A stretch of 64,000 nucleotides of DNA. It comes from Cynocephalus volans. Taxonomy: Eukaryota > Chordata > Mammalia > Dermoptera > Cynocephalidae. The stretch covers positions 153,809,490-153,873,489 of the forward strand of contig NC_084462.1 of the NCBI RefSeq assembly GCF_027409185.1, given 5' to 3'. Within the stretch, counting starts at the first letter, position 1, and every line of letters starts with the position of its first letter. The position numbers were made by a program, and so were the translations under genes. Of the stretch, positions 1 through 13,211 are shown one piece after another. A model generated the notes under the pieces. It searched no databases, was not told where the DNA came from, and saw nothing but the letters and a program-made list of their open reading frames with translations.

Positions 1-110
1 ATAGATGTGGGAAGTGAGGCTCAGAGAGGTAAAGTCATTTGCCTAAGGTCAACCAGCTACAAAGTGGCAGAGCCAGGCTTTAAACCAAGTCACAAAGTGA
101 GTGTCACACC
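1..110 (-). repeat. MIR SINE fragment
   Basis: It reads as antisense MIR core, with gaggctcagagaggtaaagt and then cctaaggtcaaccagctac, followed by the agtggcagagccaggctt motif. It is truncated by the window edge. Confidence 0.85.
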
Positions 111-484
111 TGACCTGAGATGAACTATAGTCCTCTCCAGCAGTTAGCTCTCCATTCTAAACTGGTTAATCTTGCAGAAGGTAGTATCTTGGGTATCTTC
201 ATTACACCACAACCCCATGGTAAATCCCTCAACTCCCTCCACAGCCCATGCATAGTCGTGTTTTCCTTGGACACAGCTTTGGCCTAGTGGCCCTGACATC
301 AGGCAGCCCAGCCCCTGAAACGCATATTGTCCTTGGTCAAAAGGAAGATTCCAAGAAGGCATCTAACTTTGGCTCACACATGACAGCAGACATGGAAGCA
401 TCTTGAGTTCCTCCCAGACAAGCTCAGCTGTGCAGTTATTGTTTATGTAACATTATGCTTTTTTAAAGACCCCCCTCCCCCCAC

Positions 485-630
485 AATGTCACTGTGGAAT
501 AGGCAGGGTGAGTGTTACTGTCTCCATTTTACAGGTGGGCAAACTAAGGGTCAGGGATGTTAAGTGACTTGCCCAAGGTCACACAGCAACTTAGTGGCAG
601 AGGTGAAACTAAAACCCTGATCCTTCACAG
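485..630 (-). repeat. MIR SINE
   Basis: Antisense MIR with the motifs ccattttacaggtgggcaaa and cttgcccaaggtcacacagc. It is well preserved for its age. Confidence 0.9.
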
Positions 631-769
631 GTACCCTATGATTCCAGCTCATTCTCTGGAGCTCAAAAAAAGAAACTGATTTGAAGTTTACCAACACCTT
701 CCTTTTTCAACACAAGAAGGTAATAAATGTGACAATGGAGACTTTTTGTCTGCTTGAAGCACCCTGACA

Positions 770-870
770 GTGTCATCCCATAAGCAATACCCACTTTCCA
801 GATGGGGAAACTGAGGCCTCCAAAGATGAAGGAATTGAGCCCATTCTGCAGGGAGTAATGAAACTGAGAG
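770..870 (-). repeat. Diverged MIR-like fragment
   Basis: It contains ccagatggggaaactgaggc, typical of antisense MIR, but lacks a good 'aaggtcacac' core. Limits are approximate. Confidence 0.5.
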
Positions 871-3019
871 GGGAACTCTGGGGCCTTCCTAATGTCATTC
901 CAGAGCCCTGACCACCCCACCACTGCAGGCAAGATCCAGCAGCCTGCCTAGGCTTGGGAGACTCAGTCCACTCTCAGCTTCTGTGGGAAGAGCAGACACG
1001 GCTGGAGACAGACTAGCGCCAACCATCATCGGAATTTCTGTGGGAAATAGATTTGCACATACTCCAAAGAAAGTCTGTCAAGGAGGAGAGCCACAATTTT
1101 TGCTTTCAGATTTGCTTTTTTTTAAACTTTTAAGCCATCGTGACATTTAGAAAAATTTTCGGGTATCTAAAATTAAAACAAATTCTCAAAACCAATAATC
1201 AGCCTTTGAGGACACCTTGCTTTGGGTTTTGTGGGAGGACAGAGAGCCAGAGTAGCCAGGTGAAGAACTATGTCCCTCTGATGTGACGGGACCCTCTCAA
1301 CCCACCCCCAGGCCTTCAGAATCCAGACGGTCTCACCAACCAGCAGCGGGAAGTAGCTATCTTAGGAGGAAGATGAAAGTCTCATCCGGACAGGGGCCCT
1401 TTAAATGAAGTCATTATGTTTGTGTGTAACTCACTCTGAGGCCACAGGCCCTGCAGGAGAGTGACCCCCATCTCTTGCCTCAGGTCATTCTGCAAAGGAG
1501 TTGGGGAGACCAGCACCACTTGGCTCCATACCAGGCTGCCCTGGGTCCACTAGCCAAGAGCAATTAGCCAGGAGAGGGACACGCCTGCCCGAGCCACAGA
1601 GCAAACACTGCAGGCAGAAGCGGCCCAACTAGCCCGAGTCTCAAGGGGTTTCTTCAGGAGCTGAAGGACTAAAAATAACTTGGGGCTTTGTTGTAAGCAG
1701 CCAGACCACCGAGATGGTGCTGATTTCAAGGAAGCCGACCGAGCATGCGTGAGGGTCCTGCTCACCAAGACCTGCCCTTTGGGCAAATGATTTTTCCAGA
1801 AATGTGTCAGTTATTGTGCTGTTGCTGCAATTCAAAGACAGCCCAATCTGCTCTAGCCTGCAGGGCTGTCTTCCAACACACAGAGTTCTCAGAATCTGAG
1901 CCTCCCCACCTCCTTCTTCTAGAAATATTTTTTGAAAACTAGAGTCCTACACGTATTGGGAAACTTAGGGGACAAGAGTAGCCTTCAAAGTGAGGGTCCT
2001 GAATCATTGCCACCCTGATCATAAATAATCACACCACCCTAATTATCCATTTAGGTGACAATCATCTCTCCCCCATCCTCACATTTCCAGTCAGGTCTCA
2101 GAAGGCGAACACACACTACTGTGGAAGGAAGAAATTACTCAGGGAAAAGGAATTTGTAGTGTCTCATCAATACTGAAGTTTTCTCAAATCTGCAGTCCCT
2201 TGTAACCCACATTCGGACACTTGACGGGGCAGCCTTCGTGCACCTTCCTGGTTCTTGAATCCCACCAGGGGGAGCCTCTAGATCCAGGTCAGTTGGGGCT
2301 CAGAGTTTTGAGCATCTTCCTCTGTCTATAGACTATGGCTTGTGTCACCTCAGGGAGGTCCCAGCTCGAAAGGTCAAGGAACTAGCCTGGTCCCATGCAA
2401 GGTCTCTCCTGATGGATAACAAATACTGACTAGCTATGGCGGGGCATTAGCATTATTTTCACAATGTTTCCTCCCACCTCTCAGTGCCCCTATTTTCCTC
2501 CCCACCCCCACATCAAGTGACCTAACGTAGTGTATCAAGGCCCACCCTGGCTGGGGTTCTGGAAAGCAACTCTTCCTCTCCACAGAGACCAAGGAACAAA
2601 AAGGGGTTTCAAGGTTCCATCTTCAAAATGGCCCCTAGGTTCCAAGTCTAGAAGCTTCCAGTAAGGCTTGTAAGAAATAATAACATCTCCACAGCTTTTT
2701 GTTCCTCTGAGGAGAGTTTAGGATGAAGAGTCTAAGCTGGGGGTGAGGAGACTGTGTGAAGGTTTCTTGGAACACAATAGATTAAAAAACACCAAACTAC
2801 ACACAAATAACTGATGAGTGGTCACAAAATGGCTTCCCTTAAAGTGGGAACCAGTGCGAGGGCCACAGTGCCAGGGTAAGAGTGAGAGGGGCTCCACTGG
2901 GCTGGGGCTGAGGTGGTTCTTCAAAAGTGCAAGATCCTCTGGTAGAAGCAAGGAGGTGCTGGCTGCAGTACCGTACGTGGAGTGGGGGAGGTGACTGGTA
3001 CCTCGCCCTCTTGGTTCCA

Positions 3020-3156
3020 TGTGTCCATGCCCCTCTGTGACTATTTATTTTCCTTACATTGGTCTGTCTGGATGAGTGGGAGGAGGGCTCGATCTGGTTT
3101 GAACTAGGCTCTGGCTCAGCCTCTCCAACAGCAAGTCACATTCTGTGACCTGGGCC
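3020..3156 (-). other. DPF3: DPF3b 3'UTR (probable extent)
   Basis: This is sequence downstream of the TAG stop on the minus strand as far as about 20 nt past the AATAAA at 3044-3049. The left limit is an inference from the signal and would be only about 130 nt from the stop. Longer UTR forms extending further left cannot be excluded. It contains no obvious interspersed repeat. Confidence 0.6.
3044..3049 (-). terminator. Polyadenylation signal AATAAA for DPF3b
   Basis: A canonical AATAAA lies on the minus strand about 110 nt beyond the DPF3b stop. I noticed no other AATAAA or ATTAAA on this strand between the stop and the window start, which makes it the best candidate end of the long isoform mRNA. 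Confidence 0.65.
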
Positions 3157-3227
3157 CTAGGCCTGGCAGCCAAAGGCCGAGGCCTTCTCTTTGAGCAGTT
3201 CCCAGCATAAGTGGCAGCTCCAGCTTC
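3157..3227 (-). CDS. DPF3: DPF3b last coding exon with stop codon
   Basis: The coding part is 71 bp: two bases completing Gly, 22 codons and a TAG stop at 3159-3157. The translation is SWSCHLCWELLKEKASAFGC plus Gln-Ala. It contributes the final C-x2-C pair (SCHLC) of PHD2, so all sixteen zinc ligands of the tandem PHD module are accounted for across the four DPF3b exons. The acceptor is TTTCTTGTAG, preceded by a perfect TACTAAC branch-point sequence. The segment is too short to stand out as an open reading frame and was found by searching for the expected DPF C-terminus. Confidence 0.96.
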
Positions 3228-3246
3228 CTACAAGAAACAAGACGGT

Positions 3247-3253
3247 GTTAGTA
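3247..3253 (-). promoter_or_regulatory. Branch-point sequence TACTAAC before the last DPF3b exon
   Basis: The minus strand reads TACTAAC with the branch adenosine about 20 nt upstream of the acceptor AG at 3229-3228. This is a perfect match to the optimal U2-type branch point at a normal distance. The assignment is by sequence only. Confidence 0.7.
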
Positions 3254-3554
3254 GCAGCCTCTCTCCTAACTCTTGAGCCCCACCCCAATGGCCCTAACTT
3301 CTTGTGAACCCTGTTTTCTTTTGACTTTCAGAGACCAAGTCCCGGTCCTGAAAACATGCTGGAGTCCACTGCTCAGCAGAAAGTAAGTGCTCAGAGATGA
3401 TCGGCTGAACTGTTGTAAGGACCCTTGCTCCTGGCTCATGCCTCTTAAGCAGCATCACCGGCCTGAGCCAGTTCCTCTGCAAACTCACATCTCCCCACCC
3501 TCTCCGCTACATGTCTGGGAAACATCTCCTCCGCCCTGAAGTTGAAATTACAGC

Positions 3555-3730
3555 TGGTTGAACTGTGCCTCAGTTTCCTCACCTGTGAAATGGCAGTAGT
3601 CATACCTACCTCGGAGGGTTGTGATGATTAAATGAGACAAGTCATGTAAAGCCCTTAGCACAAGGCCTGCACCACAGTGAGGGCTCAATAAGTGGTAGTA
3701 GTAGCTGCTGTTGTTACTGTTGACCTCATT
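3555..3730 (+). repeat. MIR SINE adjoining the PHD2 exon donor
   Basis: Sense MIR: cctcagtttcctcacctgtg, then gattaaatgagac, cttagcacaaggcctg and ggctcaataagt. It lies antisense to DPF3, and its 3' end comes within about 10 bp of the splice donor at 3738. Confidence 0.9.
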
Positions 3731-3738
3731 GTCATTAC

Positions 3739-3820
3739 CTTCTGGGGGCTCAGCCACTGGGGGGTTTAGACAGTACATGTGATAGCCACGGTCACAGTCA
3801 TCGCAGAAGAGTAGCTGGTC
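3739..3820 (-). CDS. DPF3: DPF3b coding exon: core of PHD finger 2
   Basis: This 82-bp exon has 27 whole codons plus one base of the next Gly codon. The translation begins [20 protein letters not shown] and ends PVAEPPE. It carries the PHD2 ligands C-x2-C (FCDDC) and H-x2-C (HMYC) and the family-typical DDCDRGYH motif. In the DPF family PHD2 packs on PHD1 and contacts the H3 N-terminus, while PHD1 accommodates acetyl- or crotonyl-lysine 14. The acceptor has a good pyrimidine tract ending in TTCCACCAG. The donor is GTAATG, weaker than GTAAGT. A MIR element begins within roughly 10-15 bp downstream of this donor. Confidence 0.97.
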
Positions 3821-4039
3821 CTGGTGGAATACGGAGCAGATAGAGAAGAGAAGGAAATAGATTCAATTATTTGGAGCCAATCTCTGGCCCCTTCTTATAA
3901 CTCCAGCTTTACTTCCGTAGATCGACCTCCCTGGATGCCCTTTTCATACCCCATTTGGAGTCCTTGCTATGCCCTGAACATGTCTTATGCTTTGCCCACA
4001 CCTGAAATTTCCCCCTCTGCCTCCCAACCTACACAAATC

Positions 4040-4260
4040 CTACCCCCACTTTAGGGTTCTGCTCAACTCACACCTCCTCCAGGAAGCCTTTCTTGACTAC
4101 CACCTCACGTCCAAGCTTAAAAGGATTCTTTATTCTTCTGAACTCTCATAGCCAATAACCTTGCTTCCAAAGGGCAGAAAATGAATTTTATGCATTTCTC
4201 CATTCCCCATGATGATTGCCTAGTATATAGCAAGTACTTTATTTGAAAATGCTAATTTAA
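4040..4260 (+). repeat. L2 LINE 3' fragment
   Basis: The phrase tcacacctcctccaggaagc followed by ctttcttgactaccacc is characteristic of the L2 3' region. Boundaries are approximate. Confidence 0.75.
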
Positions 4261-4739
4261 TTCCTCTGGACTCCACTCTTTCCATCTATGAAATTTGCAA
4301 TAGCTGTACTCAGTGTTATCCACAACATGTGAGAACCTCTTCACGTTGTCATTACGTGAAGGTAGAGAACACAAGGAGTGCCATCCTTCAGCTTCCAGAA
4401 ACCTCCTTACAGGCTGGAGGCTGGAGCCCAGCTGAGAGCAGGACCCCCAGGGCTGTGGGTAACTTCAAAGTTTGCTCCTGTAGTTCCTCCTGCCTGGAGA
4501 CTGCCTGGAGGCTCTCCCAGGCCCTGAGCCCGTCTCTGCATGACCATTCTCTGACTACCCTTCAAGTCTTCAAGCACTTGTTTTCCACGAAGAAAACTTT
4601 GCTGAACTACCGCAACTGGAAGTCCTCCCTTCCCTCTTACGTACCCACAATACTTTCCCTTTCTTGTGAGACTTAATTGCATTTGTTTTGTGTTACAGGC
4701 CCGGCATGTGCTAGACATCTGCATGTGTTTGTTTTCTCA

Positions 4740-4895
4740 AACAGTTCCTTTGGAACATGCCTCTTGCATCCACCTCTCATGCCCTTTATGGGCTGTAAGG
4801 CCCTGGGGGGCAGAACCTTGTCTCACTCAACTCTGTGCCCCTGTGTGACTTCCTTGCACAGAGCAGCTACTCAGAAAGTGTTTGTGATCTGGCCC
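4740..4895 (+). repeat. L2 LINE 3' fragment
   Basis: It reads as a diverged L2 tail (ggctgtaaggccctgggggg, then cagaaccttgtctca and ttgcacagagcagctactca). Boundaries are approximate. Confidence 0.65.
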
Positions 4896-5039
4896 CATTC
4901 TCCAGGTTCAGCCCTGTTCTGTTCAGTGATCTCTGAACCTGCTTAGATGGCTTATGAGACATTTGCAAAATAAAGTTTGTATCGCTTCTCACCTTGGCTC
5001 CCACCACTGCAGAAATTCTGTATAAAAATTGGGAATAGA

Positions 5040-5640
5040 AGCTGGAAACCCCTAGTGAGCAGGCAAGGAGGCCTTTCTCATTGTGCTAAGACATGGGAAT
5101 GGGGCAATGGAAGAGCTTTTGAAGAGATAGGAACAGGGAAGTGACATATCAGATTGCAGTATAGAAAGATCTCACTAGTACTGTGTAAGAATAGATGACC
5201 AAGAGACATTCATTCAAGAGGCCATGTGACCAGTTAGGAAGCTGCTACAGCCATCCAGGTGAGAGATGATGGTGGCCGGAACTAGAGTTATGTCATAAGG
5301 AAAAGAAATGGGTCTTGTTCCCATTTAAGAGTCATTAATTAGATGTGGAGGGTGATAGGGAAAAAAATCAAGGATGTCTTCCAGACTGTGGCTTGGTCAG
5401 CAAGCCAAGTGATGCAACCATCCATTGAAACATGGGCGGAAGATTGGCTTGTGGCAGGGGGAGGGCAACCGCAGCTATAGATATGTTCTGTAGATCTATA
5501 GATCACCTGGTAGGGATGACCTGGAGGCAGCTAGAGATCAGGAGAGAGGTCTGGGCATGAGATATGACTTTGGAAGTCACTGGTGATGAGAAGGCAAATG
5601 AATGTCCTAGGAGAGGAAGCCCAGAGTTTGTGAGAGTAGA
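5040..5640. repeat. Ancient interspersed repeat, family not assigned
   Basis: The run caggtgagagatgatggtgg, caaggatgtcttccag and gagaggtctgggcatgagat belongs to an old repeat seen widely in mammals; I cannot name the family. It is not coding. Confidence 0.5.
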
Positions 5641-6034
5641 TGTCTTTGAAGTTGTACTCATGGAGGGGCATCCATGAACCCCTTGAAATAATATGCACAA
5701 TTTTGTGTATAGGCAGATCATTGTCTAGCACTATATTCTCTTCTTTTCCATCTGCTTTCCAGGATAATTGCCTATCAAAACCACCAAGAACCCCAGCTCA
5801 TGCTAACTCCCATGAAAAACACAATTTAAGGACCCTTTACCCCCAAGTATCCAAGAACCAGGATCCACCTCTGGCTACAGTTCTAGCAGAATGGGAATCC
5901 CATTCGAGGGTATGCAGGGTAAATCCCTGGCCACGTGAGAGAAACCCTAGTACCCAAGCAACTTCACTCATTGACTCCTGCCTAAGGCTCTGCTAAGTCA
6001 AAAGAAAAACTCTGCATTCACACTATTTGTAAAG

Positions 6035-6125
6035 CCAAAGATGAGAATCAATCCAAGTGTTCATCAATAAGGGACTGGTTGAATAAACTAAAAAAAAAAG
6101 TATGCAGCTGAAGGAAGGAATAAAA
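6035..6125 (+). repeat. Short old L1-like tail fragment
   Basis: The stretch ccaagtgttcatcaataagg with gactggttgaataaac resembles the 3' ORF2 region of old L1 elements. It ends just before the Tigger-like element. Confidence 0.5.
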
Positions 6126-6134
6126 AATACATCT

Positions 6135-6443
6135 ATAAAGTCGTCCCTCCATATCCATGGACTCAACCAACCATGGATCAAAAATATCCTAAAAAAATTT
6201 CATCTGTACTGAACATGTACAGACTTTTTTCTTGTCATTATTCCCTAAACATGACAATATGACAATTATTTACATAGCATTTACATTGTATTGGGTATTA
6301 TAAATAATCTGGAGATGATTTAAAGTTTACAGGAGAATGTGCATAGGTTATATGCAAATATTACACCATTTTATATCAGGGACTCAAGCATCCACAGATT
6401 TTGATATCTGTGGGAGGTCCTGGAACCATCCTACATGATACCG
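6135..6443. mobile_element. Tigger-like (pogo superfamily) non-autonomous DNA transposon
   Basis: The 5' end, agtcgtccctccatatccat, and the internal phrase cagggactcaagcatccaca with gatatctgtgggaggtcctg match the short Tigger-type elements with terminal inverted repeats. No transposase remains. The subfamily is uncertain. Confidence 0.75.
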
Positions 6444-6668
6444 AAAGACGATTACATATTGCTCTGGAGTAGTCTCCAAGATATTCACTGGAAATAAACA
6501 AGGAATATCTATTACCATTTTTTTATGGATTTATATGTACACACATATGTCTGCATGTAAACAAAATGGAAAAAGGAACCACACATTTTTTTTAAATGTT
6601 CACCTATAATCAGACTGAGGGAATAGTGTGGAAGAGGTAGAAATAGAAGATAGATTTCTTTAAATATA

Positions 6669-7932
6669 TGAGGGGTCTTCAAAAATTCATGAAAAATACA
6701 TTTTTTAAAAAAACTGTGGATGGATTGCAAAATGTTTTTGCACCAAAATAAATTCATACTAACTTGTTGTAACATGTCTGAACACGATCCAGTTTAAGGC
6801 ACTAAGAAGAATACAGCATCAGTTTGAAAAGAGCCCCTATCAGGGCAGCACAAATTCTGCTAAATTAAAGCAAGAACAAATATCAAATTTATGGTGAAGC
6901 TTGGGTGGAAGAATGATGAAATCACTGACACCTTATGAAAAATTTACGAGGACAATGCCCCAAAGAAATCGGCAGTTTACAAACAGATAACTCATTTTAA
7001 GAAGGGATGAGATAATATTGAAGATGAAGCCCACAGCAGCAGACCATCCACATCGATTAGCAAAGAAAAATTAATCTTATTTGTGCCCTAATTGAAGAGG
7101 ACCAACAATTAACAGCAGAAACAATAGCCAATACCACAGACATATCAAGTGATTCAGCTTACACAATTCTGACTGAAAAATTACAGTTGAGAAAACTTTT
7201 TGCTCGATGGGTGCCAAAACTGTTGTGGCCAGAGCTGCAGACAAGAGCAGAGCTTTCAATGGAAATTTTAAACAAGTGGGATCAAGATCCTAAAGCATTT
7301 CTTTGAAGAATTATAACAGGAGATGAAATATGGTTTTACCAGTATAATCCTGAAGATAAGGCACAATCAAAGCCATGGCTACCAAGAGGTGGAAGTGGTC
7401 CAGTCAAAGCAAAAGTAGACCAGTCAACAGCAAAGGTCATGGCAACAGTTTTTTGGGATGCTCAAGGCATTTTGCTTATTGATTTTCTGGAGGGCCAAAG
7501 AATGATAACATCTGCTTATTATGAGAATGTTTTAAGAAAGTTATCCAAAGTTTTAGCAGAATAATGCCCAGGAAAGCTTTACCAGAGAGTCCTTATTCTC
7601 AGCAAACAAGGGCAATTTTGTGAGAGTTTACATGGGAAATCATTAGGCATCCACCTTAAAGTCCTGATTTGGCTCCTTCTGACTTCTTTTTGTTTCCTAA
7701 TCTTAAAAATCTTTAAAGGGCCCCCATTTTCTTCAATTAATAACGTAAAAAAGACTGCATGGACATGGTTAAATTCCCAGGACCCTCAGTTTTTTAGAGA
7801 TGGTCTAAATGCTGGTATCGTTGCTTACAAAAGTGTCTTGAACTTGATGGAGCTTACTTTGAGAAATAAATTTTATATATATATTTTTTATCTTTCAATT
7901 CCATTTTCCACAAGTTTTTTGAAGTCCTCTTG
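6669..7932 (+). mobile_element. Full-length but inactive mariner transposon (Hsmar2-like)
   Basis: The element is about 1.26 kb. Its 5' terminus reads tgaggggtcttcaaaaattc, and its 3' terminus, reverse-complemented, reads caagaggacttcaaaaaact, forming imperfect terminal inverted repeats. TA dinucleotides flank both ends (6667-6668 and 7933-7934), the target duplication expected of Tc1/mariner elements. Length and termini fit what I recall of Hsmar2. Two shorter palindromic elements at 44172-44253 and 62138-62213 share these ends. It interrupts no exon. Confidence 0.85.
6880..7860 (+). pseudogene. Mariner transposase pseudogene
   Basis: Conceptual translation shows mariner landmarks in broken frames: GDEIW near 7319, a PWLPRG segment near 7375, LLIDFL near 7474 and SPDLAPSDFF near 7660. 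The first catalytic Asp (in GDE) and the last (in APSD) can be placed. The expected HDN motif with the second Asp is not recognisable. In-frame stops occur, for example the TGA near 7303 just before the RIITGDE segment. The gene is dead. Confidence 0.85.
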
Positions 7933-10479
7933 TATTGTTTATTTATAGATTTGATTCTGGAACCAGCAAATGTTTGCACAGTCATAAAACAAAATTTAAA
8001 TTGTAAAAAAACAAAAGAAAAATGAAACAAATGCATCTAACTATGTATCCAGTTGATGGCATAACCACACAAACTGTTCCAAGGGACTTTAAAACAAGAA
8101 ATTTCCTGTATATCCTTAAAAATTAAATGCAACTATGCATATATATTTCTTTTCAGCAATTATATTGTTGGTGATAATATTGGAATTGATATTCTAAGGC
8201 TGCTGTATGTGTATTAAATGAGCAATTGTGTTGTTATAATTGAGAAGCAAGATTTTTAACGTTTGTAAGGAAACACACATGTAAGACAAGAAGTCTAAGT
8301 AAAAAATCTATAGTTAGCCCTAGATATGAACTGGAAGTCTCAGTATTAATTAGTGGTATAGTTTATCTTCAAAACAAACAAAAAATGTTTTCTAGCTCTT
8401 CCATTGAAAATGCCCCAAAACAATGACTAACACATAAAAAATAGCACCTCTAGCCCCCATATTATGTTCTCTAAAGACCACTGCCCCCTACAAGGAACCA
8501 GGAGTTATTGGAGAAATTTCTGATCCCAGGTCTAGTGCATAAAATGTACAAACATCTTTACATGTTAGAAAGCAAGGAAGCTATCACATACTGTTGGGAC
8601 CACATCAAAAGGACTTAGGATCCAACCTGAATATGTTCCTACTGGCCAAAGATGGGACGATTTTAATTCCAATGTACTGAAACCAACATAATATGTTTAA
8701 ATACTTGAAATATGCGTACGTACTTGAGTTCATAAAGATACTACAGAAATATCATACTATTTTTTAAATTTATTATTTTGAAATAATTTTAGACTTAGAG
8801 AAAAGTTGCAAAAATAGCACAGAGGTTTTCTGTACACACTTTACTCAGCTTTCCCTCATATTAATCTCTTACGTTACCAGAGTAGAATCATGAACAGCAG
8901 GAAATTACCATTGATATAGATAGTATTAACATATCTACAGACCTTATTTGAATTTTCCCACTATGTCCCCTTTCCCAGGATCCCACATTGCATTTAACTG
9001 TTTTCTTAGTGTCCTTCAATCTGTGACAAGTTTCTGAGTTTCTTTGTCTTTCATGACCTTGACACTTTTGAAGAAAAGGCCAGTGATTTTGTAAATGTCA
9101 CTCAACTTGAGTTGGATCTTTCTCATGAGAAGATTGAGGTACACATGCATTTTTGGCAAGAATACCACTAAAGTGATGTTGTGCCCTCCCTGGTGCATCA
9201 TATTGGGGGAAACTGATGCCAGTGTGTCTTACTGCTTGTAATGTTAACTGTGATCATTAATGTCTGCCAGTTTTTCCACTGTAAAGTTACTATTTTTTCC
9301 TTTGTAACATATTAATAAGTAATCTTATTGGGGAGATACTTTGAGATTATGCAAATATCCTGTTTCTCATTATACTTGCCTGCTAATTTTAGCATCAATT
9401 GATGGTTCTTACTTACAACCTTATAACTGGGATGTTTGCCTGACAATTTCCCTTTCCCTCTACATTTATTCATTGGAATTCTGCTGTAAGGAAGAGCTTA
9501 CCTTCTCCCCTATTCATTTATTCATTTATTCAATTTTTATATCAATATGGATATTTATTTTATTCTTCAGGTTATAATCCAATAATTTTTTTTTTTTTTT
9601 TTTGCTCAGATTTTCGTAGATTTGGCCATTAGGAGTTCCTTCAAGTAGGCTCCTGTGTCCTTTAGGCATGTCCTATCATTTTTTGAGCACTTCCTTATTT
9701 TCCAGCACCACGAAATGCTCCAGGCTCATCTTGTATATTTTGTGTTCCATCCGCAGCATCAAGATCTCCAAGGATCCCTGGTCCCTTTTATGACAGGATC
9801 GTATTTAAAAACCAATATCTGGATGCTGTGTGTCCTCATTGCATCTGGGTTGTCATTGCTTCTAGGTCCTCCCAGCCAACAGAGCTAGGAAATAAATGTA
9901 TGCACAGATACAAATGCATACATCTATATTTATTTCATATGTGTATATACATATAGATAGATAGATTTGATTAAAAACCATGAGTTTATACTGATACCCC
10001 CTATTCCAATCCAATACCACAGGGTTCAGTCTAGCTCTCCCCCTTCCTCTGGTTATTCTTTCTCTGACATTGAGAAACCTGACTCTCATTAGCCACAATA
10101 CATAGATCTTAGTTCAAACCTAGCATGCATATAAGGTCATTTCAGAATTACAAATTCATATACTTGTAAAAACAACTTTACTAGCTAGAATACAGTATTT
10201 ACGGTACAGTTATTTCTGTCTTTAGCCCCAAGATACACAGTTAAAATACTGTTTTCCAAACCTAGGTTGGTTCTTTTCTTCCCCACTCTTTGGTATGGTT
10301 ATGTTATCTATTTATATCATAGTTAGGTTCACTCATTATTGTTTGTATTTCATTTTAGGTTCTCCCCACATCCTGGTTGATTTTAAGTATTTATCTATTG
10401 GGGAGATAGGTAAAACCTTACCTTGGTTCTAAGAGTCAGAGCTATGCAGAAAAGTTTTCTCAAAGAAGTGTTGCTTCTC

Positions 10480-12400
<1,921 letters not shown>

Positions 12401-12973
12401 AAGTGTTGCTTCTCCCTTATCTCTGCTACCCCATGCCCATTTCCCCATTTTTTCTCTACCCATTCCCACCCACCCCTGTAGATAACCAATCTCATTAGTT
12501 TCTTGTTTATTCTCCCTGTATTTCTTTTACCCTAGTGAGCAAATGTATGTATGTTTTCTTATGTCTCTTTCTTTCTTACAGTAAGGACAGCATACTATAG
12601 ATATTCTATTTTACTTTCCTTTTATTCACTTAGCAATATATTCTGGAAATCACTCATATCAACTCATAGACATCTGCCTTGTTCTTTTTTTACAGCTGTG
12701 TAGTACTCCATTGCTACTATAAATAACCTTATGCATAATTTGTTTTCATAGTGTTGGAGGTATAACTTCAGGCTAGATTCCTATCAGTGGGATTGCTGAG
12801 TCAAACATGAAGTGCATCGTAGTTTCGTTAGGTATTGCCACATTCCCTCCAGAAGGTCGTACCACTTTATAGTCCCACCAGCAATATAGGAAGGTACCAG
12901 TTTTCCCACAGCTTCATCAACAGAATGTATCACCATACTTTTTAATTTTGGCCCATTTGAACATTCTTTTTTC

Positions 12974-13006
12974 ATCGCTTCTCGGCCTTTTGGCTAAGAT
13001 CAAGTG
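12974..13006 (+). pseudogene. U2 snRNA 5' fragment retrocopy
   Basis: The first 33 nt of U2 snRNA (atcgcttctcggccttttgg, then ctaagatcaagtg) are present without mismatch as far as I can recall the U2 sequence. It is flanked by a perfect 16-bp direct repeat, gaacattcttttttca (12959-12974 and 13006-13021, sharing one ambiguous base at each junction). There is no A tail. 3'-truncated tailless U2 copies of this kind are known as retropseudogenes. It sits inside the antisense ancient L1 and is too short to function as an snRNA. Confidence 0.93.
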
Positions 13007-13120
13007 AACATTCTTTTTTCACATGTTTAAGGGTCATTTTTATATCTTTTGTGAATTGTCTTTCTTGTATTTTTCTCACTTCCTTTTGGGTTTCTGGTCC
13101 TTTGCCCCTCAACTTTTGTG

Positions 13121-13211
13121 ACTTTATTTGTTTGTTTGTTTTTACAACTGGCTGAACCCTTGACCTTGGTGTTATAACACCATGCTCTAACCAACTAAGC
13201 TAACCAGCCAG
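13121..13211 (-). mobile_element. tRNA-Ile-derived SINE, monomer (CYN-like)
   Basis: The reverse complement, ggttagcttagttggttaga, gcatggtgttataacaccaa and ggtcaagggttcagcc, aligns to the 5' half, anticodon arm and T arm of tRNA-Ile. It ends in an AAAC-rich tail. The direct repeat acttttgtg flanks it (13112-13120 and 13212-13220). Confidence 0.85.

Larger units (their letters stand above)
1..3019. other. 3' flanking DNA of DPF3
   Basis: No supported gene was found. Apart from three MIR fragments (listed separately) it is unremarkable unique sequence. The open frames in it lack splice context, domains or composition typical of coding DNA. Confidence 0.7.
3228..3738 (-). other. DPF3: DPF3b terminal intron (511 bp)
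   Basis: This is the intron between the PHD2-core exon and the last exon. The donor is GTAATG and the acceptor TTTCTTGTAG with a TACTAAC branch point. About a third is a MIR element (3555-3730) placed right after the donor. Confidence 0.93.
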
